63,418 nucleotides of DNA from CAIRTM01 sp963723235 (GCA_963723235.1 CAVRPV010000003.1:1-63418); one strand, 5' to 3'. Positions 49,016-58,236 are shown, numbered from the stretch's first letter. Notes: generated by a model from the sequence alone, not told the origin. Program-made: numbers and translations.

Positions 49016-49603
49016 TTAATAGTTTTCAGCGCAGACTTCAAAATGCGCCTGTGGGTGCTCACAGGCCGGGCATGTGTCCGGGGCGGAACTGCCTTCAATC
49101 ACCCGGCCGCAATTGCGGCAGCGCCATTTTACCGGGGCCTTCTTTTTGAACACTGTTCCGCCGCTGATGTTGCTGACAAGAGCCTCATAACGGTTTTCAT
49201 GCTCTTTCTCGGCTTCGGCAATCTGGCGGAAACTCTCGGCTACTTTGGGAAAACCCTCCTCATCGGCGATTTTGGCTGCTTCCGGATAGAGCAGGGTCCA
49301 CTCTTCGTTTTCGCCTGCAACCGAGGCTTTCAGGTTAACAAGCGTATTGCCCAATACAACAGGGAATTTTGCTACCACGTCAACAATAGTGGGCTCTTCG
49401 CCAAGAAAGCTGACCAGATGTTTGAAAAACACCTTGGCGTGCTCTTTTTCATTGTTGGCGGTATCTTCAAAGATCGCGGCGATTTGCTCATAGCCTGCTT
49501 TGCGGGCTATGCCGGCAAAATAGGTATAGCGGTTGCGGGCCTGTGATTCGCCTGCGAATGAGTTCATCAGGTTGTGCATTGTCTTGCTGTTTTTGAAGTC
49601 CAT
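49016..49603 (-). CDS. rbr: Rubrerythrin
   Basis: Diiron peroxidase, 195 residues. The ferritin-like domain carries EExxH-type motifs (FAGESQARNRYTYF, NNEKEHAKVFF, AEAEKEHENRY), and the C-terminal rubredoxin domain has CRNCGRVIEG and CPACEHPQAHFEV. It reduces peroxide with electrons from the rubredoxin-type site. The promoter region contains a Fur/PerR-like box at 49720. The order rbr-dfx-prx suggests one transcript. Confidence 0.96.
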   Translation of the reverse strand: MDFKNSKTMHNLMNSFAGESQARNRYTYFAGIARKAGYEQIAAIFEDTANNEKEHAKVFFKHLVSFLGEEPTIVDVVAKFPVVLGNTLVNLKASVAGENEEWTLLYPEAAKIADEEGFPKVAESFRQIAEAEKEHENRYEALVSNISGGTVFKKKAPVKWRCRNCGRVIEGSSAPDTCPACEHPQAHFEVCAENY

Positions 49604-49719
49604 GGGTCAAGCTCCTTTTAGTAATAATAGTTTCTTGTTTCTACAGCATTCATTGTTTCGTCAAAGCCGCCTCCATCAGTATAGAGGAAACAGCGGGTAT
49701 CTCTCAAGTCAAGATGTAT

Positions 49720-49738
49720 GAGAATAATAATTGTTATC
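49720..49738. promoter_or_regulatory. Fur/PerR-like box between rubrerythrin and a Fur-family regulator
   Basis: GAGAATAATAATTGTTATC matches the E. coli Fur consensus at 15 of 19 positions. It lies 117 bp upstream of rbr and ~210 bp upstream of the Fur-family gene. A weaker relative lies at 49880-49900 (TAATTATTATC). The rest of 49604-49946 shows no gene. Confidence 0.65.
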
Positions 49739-49946
49739 AAATTAATGTCAAGTATTTTTTTGGGTGTGAACGTGCTTCATTACATAGCATATTCAAGCTA
49801 AAAGTAAACCGCCTTTACAGCCATACTACGCTAAATAGTAAAAAAGCAGCAGGCTACTTGACAAAGTACTCTTTAAAATATAGTAATTATTATCTGTAAT
49901 TATAGTACCTATTTATTTGACATGGAAAACTGAAAGGCATAAGAGC

Positions 49947-50348
49947 ATGAAATCGGAAAAACTGCGCATAACCAATCAGCGGGATGTTATTTTAAACGAA
50001 TTACGGGCAGTTAAGACCCATCCCACTGCTGATGAGCTTTATACGCAGGTACGCACACGTTTGCCGCGAATAAGCCTGGCAACGGTATACCGCAATCTTG
50101 AATGGCTGAATGAACAGGGGCTGGCCAGAAAAATCGAGGTTGGCGGACGGCAGAAACGCTTTGACGGCGATATTTCCGAGCATTATCATGTGCGCTGCAA
50201 AAAGTGCAGCCGGGTTGCCGATATTGAGATGGATCTGTTGGAAAACCTGGAGGACCGCATTTTTGAGTCATCCGGTTTTACCGTAACCGGCCACCGTCTT
50301 GAATTCACCGGCCTGTGTTCTGAATGCAGTCAAAGAGTCGGCTGCTGA
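49947..50348 (+). CDS. Fur-family transcriptional regulator (PerR-like)
   Basis: Metal-dependent repressor, 133 residues. The DNA-binding domain has ITNQRDVILNELRAVKTHPTADELY and the recognition helix ISLATVYRNLEWLNEQGLAR. The dimer domain has HYHVRCKKCSRVADI and CSECSQRVGC, the structural Zn CxxC pairs. FDGDISEHYHV supplies metal ligands. Divergent from the rubrerythrin/desulfoferrodoxin/peroxiredoxin set with a Fur-like box between, which argues for PerR-type control. Fur or Zur remain possible without ligand data. Confidence 0.9.
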   Translation: MKSEKLRITNQRDVILNELRAVKTHPTADELYTQVRTRLPRISLATVYRNLEWLNEQGLARKIEVGGRQKRFDGDISEHYHVRCKKCSRVADIEMDLLENLEDRIFESSGFTVTGHRLEFTGLCSECSQRVGC

Positions 50349-50413
50349 ATACAAAGCACCGCACGAGCGAATAACAACATTTCCCCCCTTTATTAATTAA
50401 AAAGGTATATTCT

Positions 50414-51001
50414 TTGACTGTGAATATCACCGCCATATACGGCAGTCCGCGCAAAGACGGCAATACCGATATACTCATGCAGGCATTCTTGCGCGGCGTG
50501 AGCGCTGAAGGTTGCAGCGCGCGGGAAATTTTTCTGCGTGACCTGCACATTCAGCCCTGCACAGCCTGTGGCGGCTGTGCGCAAACCGGCTGCTGCGTGC
50601 TGCGCGATGATATGGACCAGCTTTACCCGATTTTTGAAACATCACATGTGGTTGTGCTTGCGGCACCGGTTTTTTTCTACGGATTCGGAGCTATGACCAA
50701 GGCCATGGTTGATCGCTCTCAGGCCTTCTGGGTGCGAAAATACCATCTGAAGCAGGATATGAACAGCGCGCGGGAAGGCGGCGTTGGCCGCGGTATTCTG
50801 CTGTCGGTCGGAGGCGCAAAGGGCACGCGCAATTTCGAGGGTATCCTTCTCAGCGCGCGCTACTTCTTTGACGCGCTTGGCATGAGCCTGGCGCATCATC
50901 TGACCTATGGCAGTGTTGATGAAGCGGGTGCAATTCGCCGGCATCCCACTGCCTGTTCTGAGGCCGAGTTCCTGGGCCGCACGATTGCCTCAGGGCCGTA
51001 A
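50414..51001 (+). CDS. Iron-sulfur flavoprotein / NADPH-dependent FMN reductase family
   Basis: Flavodoxin-like redox protein, 195 residues. FMN loop YGSPRKDGNTDIL (about residues 9-21), then the cluster motif CTACGGCAQTGCC (49-61), typical of iron-sulfur flavoproteins, then VVVLAAPVFFYGFGAMTKAM. The start is TTG 50414 with AAAGG eight bases upstream, or GTG 50420. A strong terminator follows at 51046. Paralogues at 34673 and 58325. Confidence 0.85.
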   Translation: MTVNITAIYGSPRKDGNTDILMQAFLRGVSAEGCSAREIFLRDLHIQPCTACGGCAQTGCCVLRDDMDQLYPIFETSHVVVLAAPVFFYGFGAMTKAMVDRSQAFWVRKYHLKQDMNSAREGGVGRGILLSVGGAKGTRNFEGILLSARYFFDALGMSLAHHLTYGSVDEAGAIRRHPTACSEAEFLGRTIASGP

Positions 51002-51045
51002 CCGGCAGGAGGGTTTCGCACACGTCCCCGTGTCTGTGCTGCATT

Positions 51046-51081
51046 AAAAAACGGCATTCCCCTGTGGGAATGCCGTTTTTT
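51046..51081. terminator. Bidirectional Rho-independent terminator
   Basis: Arms CGGCATTCCC/GGGAATGCCG flanked by A6 and T6, between the flavoprotein and the convergent flavodoxin-fusion gene. Confidence 0.92.
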
Positions 51082-51110
51082 AATACAGATGTTTGTAAGA
51101 CCTGCGCGGC

Positions 51111-52115
51111 TCAGTCAACCTTGCGGCCATCGGCCCACAGCAACTGCTCAGCCTTGTTGATATCATCCTCGGCGCCTTTGCGAACATCGGGTTTGTCCCA
51201 GCTGCGGAACGAGAGCTGTACCTTGCCCGGGTCTTCGACAAATTCAGCCGCGACAACGTGGATGGTCAGTGTCTTGCCGGCGTACTGCTTATTGGCATGG
51301 TAGTAGACATTAAAAGAGGTGCGCTTCTGCTCCAGCAGGTCAATGCTGTTGTGCGAAGCCCAGTCTTTTAACAGCGAGCAGGCCAGGTTCAAATCGCCCT
51401 TCATGCGCGAGCGGGTGAAATAAATTTTCTTTGTGCTCATGCGCTCCGAGTATTTTTTCGGGGTGTACTTCTGCCTGTCGGGTGCCGTACGATTGGCGGG
51501 CTGCACCGAGTTCCAGTACCAGCGCAGATTTGCGGTATCTGTGCGCCGGGTCAGTCCCAGGATTTTTTCGCGCACGTCATTGGCAAAAATTTCAACGCGC
51601 TCCGGCACCATGGATTCCCAGATTTCAAGCCCTTCCCAGGGCGCGCTTTCCTTGGCGAGCTTGCCTACCATAAAAATTTGAAAGGTGTCGATGCGGTTCA
51701 GATGCGGCATGCACTCACGGCCGCCGAAACCGCCGATTACAACCGGCTTGATGTCAGGATACTGGTCCATGACCCCGATCAAATAATTGCGTCCGGCAAT
51801 AAGGTGCGCCTGCTGGCCCGGAACTTTCAGCACCATGGTTTCATCACTGTCGCCGCAGGTGAGAAAATAGCATACCTGTTTGCCGGCCAGCTCGTGGTGA
51901 TTGTCGGCAATAAATTTCTGCGTGCGCTTGGAGGGCTTTTCCCAGCGGGTGTAGCTTCCGATGATCACGTAGTCATAGGGCGCAACCGAGATAACCTGAT
52001 CAAAATGCTTTACCTCAACGTGCTGATCCTCGCCGAGCAGGGCCTTTAACCAATAGGCCACCTCGTTTGTTGAAGAATAAATGGTGTCGTATGCGATCAG
52101 TCCTTTTTTGCTCAT
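51111..52115 (-). CDS. Flavodoxin-domain protein with novel C-terminal domain
   Basis: 334-residue protein. The N-terminal flavodoxin domain (about 1-165) starts KKGLIAYDTIYSSTNEVAYW, the FMN phosphate loop, as in HemG-like protoporphyrinogen oxidases; VAPYDYVIIGSYTRWEKPS and VVIGGFGGRECMP follow. The C-terminal part (about 215-334: TKKIYFTRSRMKGDLNLACS, FNVYYHANKQYAGKTLTIHV, LLWADGRKVD) matches no domain I know. A full paralogue lies at 60002-61026 with the same architecture. Start ATG 52115 has AGGAG. Confidence 0.8.
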   Translation of the reverse strand: MSKKGLIAYDTIYSSTNEVAYWLKALLGEDQHVEVKHFDQVISVAPYDYVIIGSYTRWEKPSKRTQKFIADNHHELAGKQVCYFLTCGDSDETMVLKVPGQQAHLIAGRNYLIGVMDQYPDIKPVVIGGFGGRECMPHLNRIDTFQIFMVGKLAKESAPWEGLEIWESMVPERVEIFANDVREKILGLTRRTDTANLRWYWNSVQPANRTAPDRQKYTPKKYSERMSTKKIYFTRSRMKGDLNLACSLLKDWASHNSIDLLEQKRTSFNVYYHANKQYAGKTLTIHVVAAEFVEDPGKVQLSFRSWDKPDVRKGAEDDINKAEQLLWADGRKVD

Positions 52116-52239
52116 GTGCTTTTCTCCTGTCAGACTTGAATGTTGTATATGCACCGTGGTACTGTAGAACAGCAGCACAGCTAAAAACTATAGTCAAAAA
52201 GGCCCCGATATTCAAGCTGATAATGTAGAGCGTTGAACA

Positions 52240-53178
52240 ATGTACATGCAAACAATCAATTCCGTACAGCCAAAATCCTATGCTTTCGTTGCTGCCGGCC
52301 TCGATGAAGCGCTTCGCCTTGATCAGGCCATTGAGCGTTTTTTGCCCGATGTGAGCCGCACACAGGCACGCAAACTGATATCAGTTGGTGCGGCCTGGGT
52401 CAACGGGGAGCGCGTGCAGGTGCTCTCCCGCCGGATTCATAACGGAGACAGCGTGCTGATCTATGAGGGACGCGAAGGCTGGCGTATGTTTTATGAAGCC
52501 GACAACGCCAATATTTTGTATGAGGATGACTGGCTGCTGCTGTACTGCAAGGAAAGCGGTATTCCTACGCAGGGCATTTTTTGTGACAACTACAATAACC
52601 TGTATGCCGGGCTGCTGCGCCTGCTCAAAAAACGCGGCAGGCTGTCCTATCTCGGGCTGCATCACCGGCTTGACCTTGAAACGAGCGGGGTGGTGCTGTT
52701 TACGAAAAACAAGCAGGCCAACCGCAGCATACACTATCAGTTTAAAAACCGTTCTGTGGATAAACAGTACCTGGTGCTGGTTACGGGAAAGCCCTCTTTT
52801 GAAGAGCTTGAGTTTAGTGCAGCGATTGCAAAAAAGGACGGCAGATATTTGTGCGGCCCCGACATCGTTGGCAAGCCGGCACAAACCTTTTTCCAAAAAC
52901 TGCATGATTTCGAGGGCTACACTCTGCTGCGCGCGCACCCTCTTACCGGGCGCACCCATCAGATACGGCTGCATTTGGCAGCGCTGGGGCATCCGGTGCT
53001 GGGGGATTCGCTTTATGGCGGCAAGCCAGGCGGGCTATGCAGCCGGACTATGCTGCATGCTGAAGCGCTGCGCCTGACTCATCCGCAAACCCGCCGGGAG
53101 TTACTGGTGCGCGCGCCAATGCCTGAGGATATGCAGCGGCTGCTGGGAAATTTTCAGCCTAGCTCAGCAGGCTGTTGA
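52240..53178 (+). CDS. RluA-family pseudouridine synthase
   Basis: RNA pseudouridine synthase, 312 residues. An N-terminal S4-like segment (RLDQAIERFLPDVSRTQARK, VNGERVQVLSRRIHNGDSV) precedes the catalytic domain. The catalytic Asp145 is in HHRLDLETSGVV, with KQYLVLVTGKP and HPLTGRTHQIRLHLAALGHP downstream, all family motifs. The start is ATG 52240. It faces away from the flavodoxin gene, whose start is 124 bp away. Target RNA cannot be deduced. Confidence 0.9.
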   Translation: MYMQTINSVQPKSYAFVAAGLDEALRLDQAIERFLPDVSRTQARKLISVGAAWVNGERVQVLSRRIHNGDSVLIYEGREGWRMFYEADNANILYEDDWLLLYCKESGIPTQGIFCDNYNNLYAGLLRLLKKRGRLSYLGLHHRLDLETSGVVLFTKNKQANRSIHYQFKNRSVDKQYLVLVTGKPSFEELEFSAAIAKKDGRYLCGPDIVGKPAQTFFQKLHDFEGYTLLRAHPLTGRTHQIRLHLAALGHPVLGDSLYGGKPGGLCSRTMLHAEALRLTHPQTRRELLVRAPMPEDMQRLLGNFQPSSAGC

Positions 53179-53820
53179 AAAAGGCGCACCTCCGGTGTTG
53201 CGCTTATCATCATTGCGGCGTACGGAAAAGAATGTTCATTTCTTTGTGCGGCACAAAGAAACGAACCAAAGAAAAGCCGCCAGCAGCTTGGTCCGCCTGA
53301 GGCGGACTGCCCTCGAGAAGCGCACAAACGCGGGGGCGTCAAGAACTCGTCCGCCTCGGCGGACTCAGACAGCTTGCCGCCCTCTTTCCGCGTCCGCACA
53401 CTTCGCTCGGCTGCGCTGCAACGGGTTTTAAAAACATAGAATCTTGAACATATAGAATTGATGCCGCATCACGTGCGGCATGACATTTAAGTTGTCATTC
53501 CAACAGAAGCGAAGCGGATAGCCGGAATTCAGCCTTTAATTTTTTTTTATTCTTTGGGGTTTTAACCCCCATCGGAGCGCAGCCGAGACGGGCGCATGAG
53601 AACGGATACGGACGGCACGCTGTCTGAGCGCCCAAATGTGCGAGTTCGTGCCGTCCCCGCGATCATGTGCCCGACGAGGGAATCCGCCGCAGGCGGACGC
53701 GAAACGCAGGGGCGGCTTTCTTGGGGGCACCCCTTCTTTGCCGCCAAAGAAGGGGTACGAAAAAAGAGTTTAAAGATTTTTTGTATGTTCATTTCTTTGT
53801 GCCGTACAAAAAAATGAACT
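53169..53820. repeat. Composite intergenic repeat cluster: truncated family 1 plus two family 2 elements
   Basis: 53169-53229 is the left half of family 1 (AGGCTGTTGAAAAAGGC up to GCGGCGTACGG). It is abruptly joined to a family 2 element (TTCATTTCTTTGTGCGGCAC, then CACAAAGAAACGAACC) ending near 53440. A second family 2 element, related in sequence to that at 594-830, covers 53556-53815. No gene is present in this 725-bp gap. Confidence 0.65.
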
Positions 53821-53850
53821 ACAAGATAATGTATGATTTGCGGCTTTAAT

Positions 53851-53881
53851 AAAGAAGCCCGCTTTACGCGGGCTTCCTTAT
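53851..53881. terminator. Stem-loop terminator after mrp
   Basis: Arms GAAGCCCGC/GCGGGCTTC with a TTTAC loop. On the minus strand it is followed by TTTATT, 25-50 bp past the mrp stop. Confidence 0.75.
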
Positions 53882-53904
53882 TTCTTCTTTTTTGTCCTGA
53901 GTGT

Positions 53905-54780
53905 TCAGCCTTCCAGGCGTTTTTTCCAGGCTTCGGCCACGGCATTAAAGGCTGTGGCAACCTTTGAATCCGGGTGATCGGTAACATAGGCCCGGCCGTC
54001 GTCCGTGCTCATCACCATCTGAGGATCAAGGGGAATGCGCCCCAGAAAGGGCACTTTCATTTCCTGCGCGATGCGTTCGCCTCCGCCGCTTTTAAACAGG
54101 TCTATGAGCTGATCGCAGTGGGGGCAGTACAGTCCGCTCATGTTTTCAACCACCCCGATGCAGGGGATCTTGATTTCGCGGCAGAAGGTGATGCTCTTGC
54201 GGCTGTCCAGCAGGGCTATCTCCTGCGGGGTGGTGACGACCACAGCCCCGTCGACGTTTTTAAGCACGTGCGACACGCTCAGGGCCTCATCGCCGGTTCC
54301 GGGCGGCAGGTCGATAATCAGGTAATCGAGCTTACCCCAGGCGACTTCGCCCAGGAACTGCTTGATCAGGGAATGCTTCATGGGCCCGCGCCAGATGACT
54401 GCATCTTCCGTGCTGTTCAGGAAAAACGCGATCGACATGACCTTCAAATTATCAGTAACGGCAATGGGCTCAACGCCATCGTCACCGCCGCCCGGCTTCT
54501 GATTGTCAACGCCGAGCATTTTGGGAATATTTGGCCCGTGAATATCGGCATCAAGAATGCCCACTTTATGGCCCTGTCCGGCCAGGGTCGCTGCCAGGTT
54601 GACGGCAACCGAGCTTTTACCAACACCGCCCTTGCCGCTGATGACCAGGAATTTATAGCGGATATCAGCCATGCGCTTTGTGAGCATTGCCTGCTCATGC
54701 GCTTCTTTGTTGGTTTGATCACATCCTGTGGCGCTCGAGCAGCTCGAACAGCCCGTGTTTGTTTCGCATTGTGTACCCAT
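53905..54780 (-). CDS. Mrp/NBP35 iron-sulfur carrier P-loop ATPase
   Basis: ATP-dependent Fe-S cluster carrier, 291 residues. The N-terminus has extra Cys residues (CSSCSSATGC, 11-20), as in NBP35-type proteins. Walker A/deviant motif SGKGGVGKSS (48-57), LDADIHGPNIPKMLG, DLPPGTGDEALS and VENMSGLYCPHC (bridging Cys219/Cys222). Start ATG 54780 has AAAAGGAG upstream. A dispersed repeat lies immediately upstream at 54811. Confidence 0.93.
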   Translation of the reverse strand: MGTQCETNTGCSSCSSATGCDQTNKEAHEQAMLTKRMADIRYKFLVISGKGGVGKSSVAVNLAATLAGQGHKVGILDADIHGPNIPKMLGVDNQKPGGGDDGVEPIAVTDNLKVMSIAFFLNSTEDAVIWRGPMKHSLIKQFLGEVAWGKLDYLIIDLPPGTGDEALSVSHVLKNVDGAVVVTTPQEIALLDSRKSITFCREIKIPCIGVVENMSGLYCPHCDQLIDLFKSGGGERIAQEMKVPFLGRIPLDPQMVMSTDDGRAYVTDHPDSKVATAFNAVAEAWKKRLEG

Positions 54781-54810
54781 GTTGCTTGCACTCCTTTTCT
54801 TCTGATGTTT

Positions 54811-54934
54811 AGGCTGTTGAAAAACACCCATATGCTGCGGTGCGCTCATCATTCGTCATTTGCGGCGTAAGGAAAAGTACGCCTCATTCCTCATGATTTT
54901 GCGCGTCTTGCATCTGGCCATTTTTGAACAGCCT
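54811..54934. repeat. Family 1 intergenic repeat, best-preserved copy
   Basis: Left end AGGCTGTTGAAAAACAC and right end CATTTTTGAACAGCCT form terminal inverted repeats differing at one base over 14. The centre GCGGCGTAAGGAAAAGTACGCC holds the internal palindrome. It is 124 bp long, between mrp and the FmdB-type gene. Confidence 0.88.
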
Positions 54935-55031
54935 GTAAAAAAACTTTTTCATCATCCTGCTGTCTGCGCAGGCAGCTGCGCGTTTTAAAGGGCAATATTT
55001 GTTGTTTGATGGCCGGGATGCTGCAGGGTTC

Positions 55032-55277
55032 TTATGCCATGCAGCAGCCGCCGGCGCCGGGGCAGCCCTGCGGTCCGGCGCAGCGCTCAGGGCTTGCGCA
55101 GCCGAACTGACCGCAGGCAGATGCTGAGGCTTTGCCGATATTTGATTTTGAAATCAGCTTGTTCAGGCTGGTGCTGCCGCAGCCGGGGCAGGTGAGGCCG
55201 TTGATTTTATCGCTTCCCGCGACAATGTGTTCGCATATATGTCCGCAGTCAGCGCATTGGAATTCATAGAGGGGCAT
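55032..55277 (-). CDS. FmdB-family zinc ribbon protein
   Basis: 81-residue putative regulatory zinc-ribbon protein. N-terminus MPLYEFQCADCGHICEHIV with CxxC, and then TCPGCGSTSLNKLISKS with the second CxxC pair. A Cys/Gly/Pro-rich tail (CGQFGCASPERCAG, CPGAGGCCMA) may bind extra metal. The family (FmdB) was named next to formamidase, without clear function. Confidence 0.85.
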   Translation of the reverse strand: MPLYEFQCADCGHICEHIVAGSDKINGLTCPGCGSTSLNKLISKSNIGKASASACGQFGCASPERCAGPQGCPGAGGCCMA

Positions 55278-55423
55278 TGCTTTAGTCCTTTATTAGCGAT
55301 GTTTTTTTGCTCCATGCTCTTATCTTAATATTCTACACTGAAAAATCTGATTGTTACAGTACTTTTTGCGCGGGCGCCGCCGCAGCCGTTGCGGTGCGCA
55401 CCGGTTTATGCGATGATAGGCCC

Positions 55424-56684
55424 ATGAATACACATGATATCATCGTTATCGGCGGCGGGGCTGCCGGTCTCATGGCTGCAGGGTTTGCGGCCCGGGCCGG
55501 AGCCCGTGTGCTTGTGCTGGAAAAAATGGACTACCCTGCCCGCAAGCTGGGCATTACCGGCAAGGGCCGCTGCAATCTTACCAACACGGCCCCGCTTGAC
55601 GAGTTTCTCAAACGGTTCGGCAGCGGTGCCGGCTTCCTGCGGCCAAGCCTTGCAGCTTTTGACAACAATGCTTTGATTGATTTTTTTACCGGCATCGGCA
55701 TAGAGCTTGATTCCGAGCGCGGCGGGCGGGTTTTTCCCTCATGCGCCCGTGCTCCGCGCGTTGCCAAAGCCCTGCGCGACTGGTGCACTGCAGGCGGTGC
55801 CCGGATTGAGTGCAGCAGTGCTGTGACGGAAATCCTCCATGAAAGCGGTCGTGTCATTGGCGTGCGCTGCGCTGGCCGTAAGTTTTTATCCCGCGCCGTG
55901 ATTGTCTCAACCGGCGGCGCATCCTATCCTCTGACCGGATCAACCGGAGACGGTTATCCCCTGGTTGCCGGGCTTGGCCATACCATTGTACCGGTGCGGC
56001 CCGCACTTATCGGGCTCACAACCAGGGAAGCCCGCTCGTGCAGGGCTGACGCACTGGTCGTGCGCAACATCAAGGCGAGCCTTGTTATTAACGGGCGCAT
56101 GCGTGCGGAGGAATTCGGCGAGCTGCATATCATGGAATACGGCCTGAGCGGACCGGTCATTCTCACCTTGAGCGGCATGGCGGTTGATGCCCTGCGTGCG
56201 CGCAAAAACGTCAAGTTTCAATTGATCTCAAGCCCGCGCTTAGTCGCGATAAGCTTGACGCGCGCCTGAGGCGCGACATCAGCTCGCGAGCGAATGAAAA
56301 GCTGGGCAGCCTGCTGCGGGGCCTGTTGCCGCGCGAACTGGTCGCTGTCTGCTGCCAGCAGACGGGCCTTAAGCCTGGCAGCCCGGTTGCCTCTGTGAAA
56401 GACCGCGGCCGTGAGCAGCTGCTGAACTGGTTTAAGGATTTTAATCATACGGTAAGCGGGCATCGGCCCCTGGATGAAGCCATCATTACCGCCGGCGGGG
56501 TGAGCACCCGTGAAGTTGATCCGCACAGCATGGAATCAAAGCTGATTCAAGGGGCTGTATTTCGCCGGCGAGGTGCTTGACCTGCAGGCCGACACGGGCG
56601 GCTTTAACCTGCAGGCCGCGTTTCTCAACCGGCCGTGCCGCAGGCCTCGCAGCGGCCGCCGCATGCGGAACGCCTGGGCGGTAA
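55424..56684 (+). pseudogene. HI0933-family NAD(P)/FAD-dependent oxidoreductase (BaiN/RdsA type), frameshifted
   Basis: Flavoprotein of the HI0933 group. The FAD dinucleotide loop IIVIGGGAAGLMAAGFAARAGA (5-26), GKGRCNLTN (50-58) and VIVSTGGASYPLTGSTGDGY are diagnostic. A shift near 56221 leads to SRDKLDARLRRDISSRANEK and LPRELVAVCCQQTG; ITAGGVSTREVDPHSMESKL follows, then a shift near 56555 gives LYFAGEVLDLQADTGGFNLQ and a third near 56632 gives TGRAAGLAAAAACGTPGR and the TAA at 56684. Substrate unknown; homologues act on diverse electron acceptors. Confidence 0.82.
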
Positions 56685-56856
56685 CGGGCTTAGGTCTGTC
56701 TGAATCTTCGTTAAGATATTTCAAAGCCATAGTTTTCGCGGTTAGCATGGTTTGCTGCCCGAAATGGCCAACAAGGGCATCGGGCGCAGTTTGACTTGCC
56801 TGTAGGCTTACGCAAATAGTTCGTTTCTGCATGTTTTGATCCCCCAAATTTTTCTA

Positions 56857-56903
56857 TTGACAAACAATTCTTCCTGCAGATAATGTATACTGACCAGTCG
56901 GTA
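56857..56903 (+). promoter_or_regulatory. Promoter with TetR-type operator upstream of the DUF1329 operon
   Basis: -35 TTGACA (56857-56862), 16-bp spacer, -10 GATAAT (56879-56884), then the palindrome TACTGACCAGTCGGTA (56888-56903) overlapping the start point. The arms TACTGAC/GTCGGTA are complementary at 6 of 7 positions. The same layout recurs at 63199-63246. Confidence 0.75.
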
Positions 56904-56964
56904 ATCATATTTCCGGGTGTGTAAAGAAGAAATTTCATTTCTATTAAGCTCAGGAGGTCAGAAC

Positions 56965-58236
56965 ATGAAAGCAATCACCATTAAAACCCTTGCAGTATGT
57001 TTCACGGTGTTTCTGTTCCTGGCAGTTCCGGCCGCAGCCCAGGAGATGCAGCAGGCTTTTTCTGATGAAGAACTGGCACGGGTGCGCGAGTGGGAGAAAA
57101 CCTGGGCCGGGAAAAAAATTGACAAGACCAACATCGACCAGGTTGCCCAGTTCATGCCGGAAGCACTTGTGACTGTCATAAAAAATCCTGACACCTGGGG
57201 CGCTCCGCCCGAGGGTTATTTTTTTACGATCAGGCCGTATGAATTCATTGCTGAAACCCCCAACTTTATCGCTGCAAGCAAGGCCAATGCCGGCAAAGCC
57301 AAACTGGCTGAGGACGGCTCAATTGCAAACCTTGGTGAACTTGCCGGTCGTCTGTTTATGGACCCCGGAGAAGACGCCATGAAAATGGCCTGGAATTTTG
57401 AAATGCAGAACAGGGGTGACGCATATCATTACCGCAGATATTCACCAAATATTAACCCTAAAAGCCGAAGCGAGCGCCTGGCCGATCAGGAGTACTGGGA
57501 GTTCTATTTTGTCAACCGTACCGAACTCGACCCCAGGCCGGCGGTTGATAAAAATCCAAAGGGATACCGCCGCGGCATGTTCCTGCACATGTATCTGCCT
57601 GCCGAGTTTTTAAATACGCGCATGTACACGGTGCGCTATATTGACCAGAAAAAGGAGGATGATTCCTACCTGTGGTACAGCCAGTTCCGGCGTATTCGGC
57701 GCGTGAATACCGCGCAGCGAACCGATGCAATCGACGGCTCAGACATTATCTACGATGATGAATATCTGTGGGACGGCCAACTGCTGCGCAATACGTATAC
57801 CTACAAAGGCAAAAAAGACCTGCTGACCGACCGCCACGACGGCATGGCCCAGGCCACGCAGGAACCCGGACAGTCGCTTAAGAACGGGCTTACCTTTGAA
57901 CGCTGCAACCTGCTGGTTGTTGATGCGGTCAGCAAAGACCCGAACTATATCTACAGCAAGCGCGTCTGGTACCTTGATCCTGAAACCTACTATATAATGT
58001 TCACCGAGATATATGATCAGCAGGGGCGATTCTGGAAATTGTTTTTTAACAGCACGCAGCCGCTTTTGTCCGAAACCGGTGTCATGAAGCCGGTAATTAT
58101 GGGCACGCATTTTTATGACCTTCAGCGCACGCATTCAGGGCTTTCAGATCAGCAGAGAAGTGGACCGCCGAAGATATCGGATGCAAGTATTAGTGCGGAG
58201 ATGTTTACGACCGGGTATCTCCAGAAAACGTATTAA
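56965..58236 (+). CDS. DUF1329 outer-membrane-lipoprotein-sorting-like protein
   Basis: Exported protein, 423 residues. The signal peptide ends about PAAAQE (residue 24). The body contains the DUF1329 features FTIRPYEFIAETPNFIAASK, YWYSQFRRIRRV-like SYLWYSQFRRIRRVNTAQRT and RKVWYLDP-like KRVWYLDPETYYIMF. The domain folds like the LolA/LolB/outer-membrane lipoprotein-sorting group, and its genes often sit with efflux or DUF1302 genes; the role is unproven. ATG 56965 follows CAGGAGG. First gene after a TetR-type operator. Confidence 0.82.
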   Translation: MKAITIKTLAVCFTVFLFLAVPAAAQEMQQAFSDEELARVREWEKTWAGKKIDKTNIDQVAQFMPEALVTVIKNPDTWGAPPEGYFFTIRPYEFIAETPNFIAASKANAGKAKLAEDGSIANLGELAGRLFMDPGEDAMKMAWNFEMQNRGDAYHYRRYSPNINPKSRSERLADQEYWEFYFVNRTELDPRPAVDKNPKGYRRGMFLHMYLPAEFLNTRMYTVRYIDQKKEDDSYLWYSQFRRIRRVNTAQRTDAIDGSDIIYDDEYLWDGQLLRNTYTYKGKKDLLTDRHDGMAQATQEPGQSLKNGLTFERCNLLVVDAVSKDPNYIYSKRVWYLDPETYYIMFTEIYDQQGRFWKLFFNSTQPLLSETGVMKPVIMGTHFYDLQRTHSGLSDQQRSGPPKISDASISAEMFTTGYLQKTY

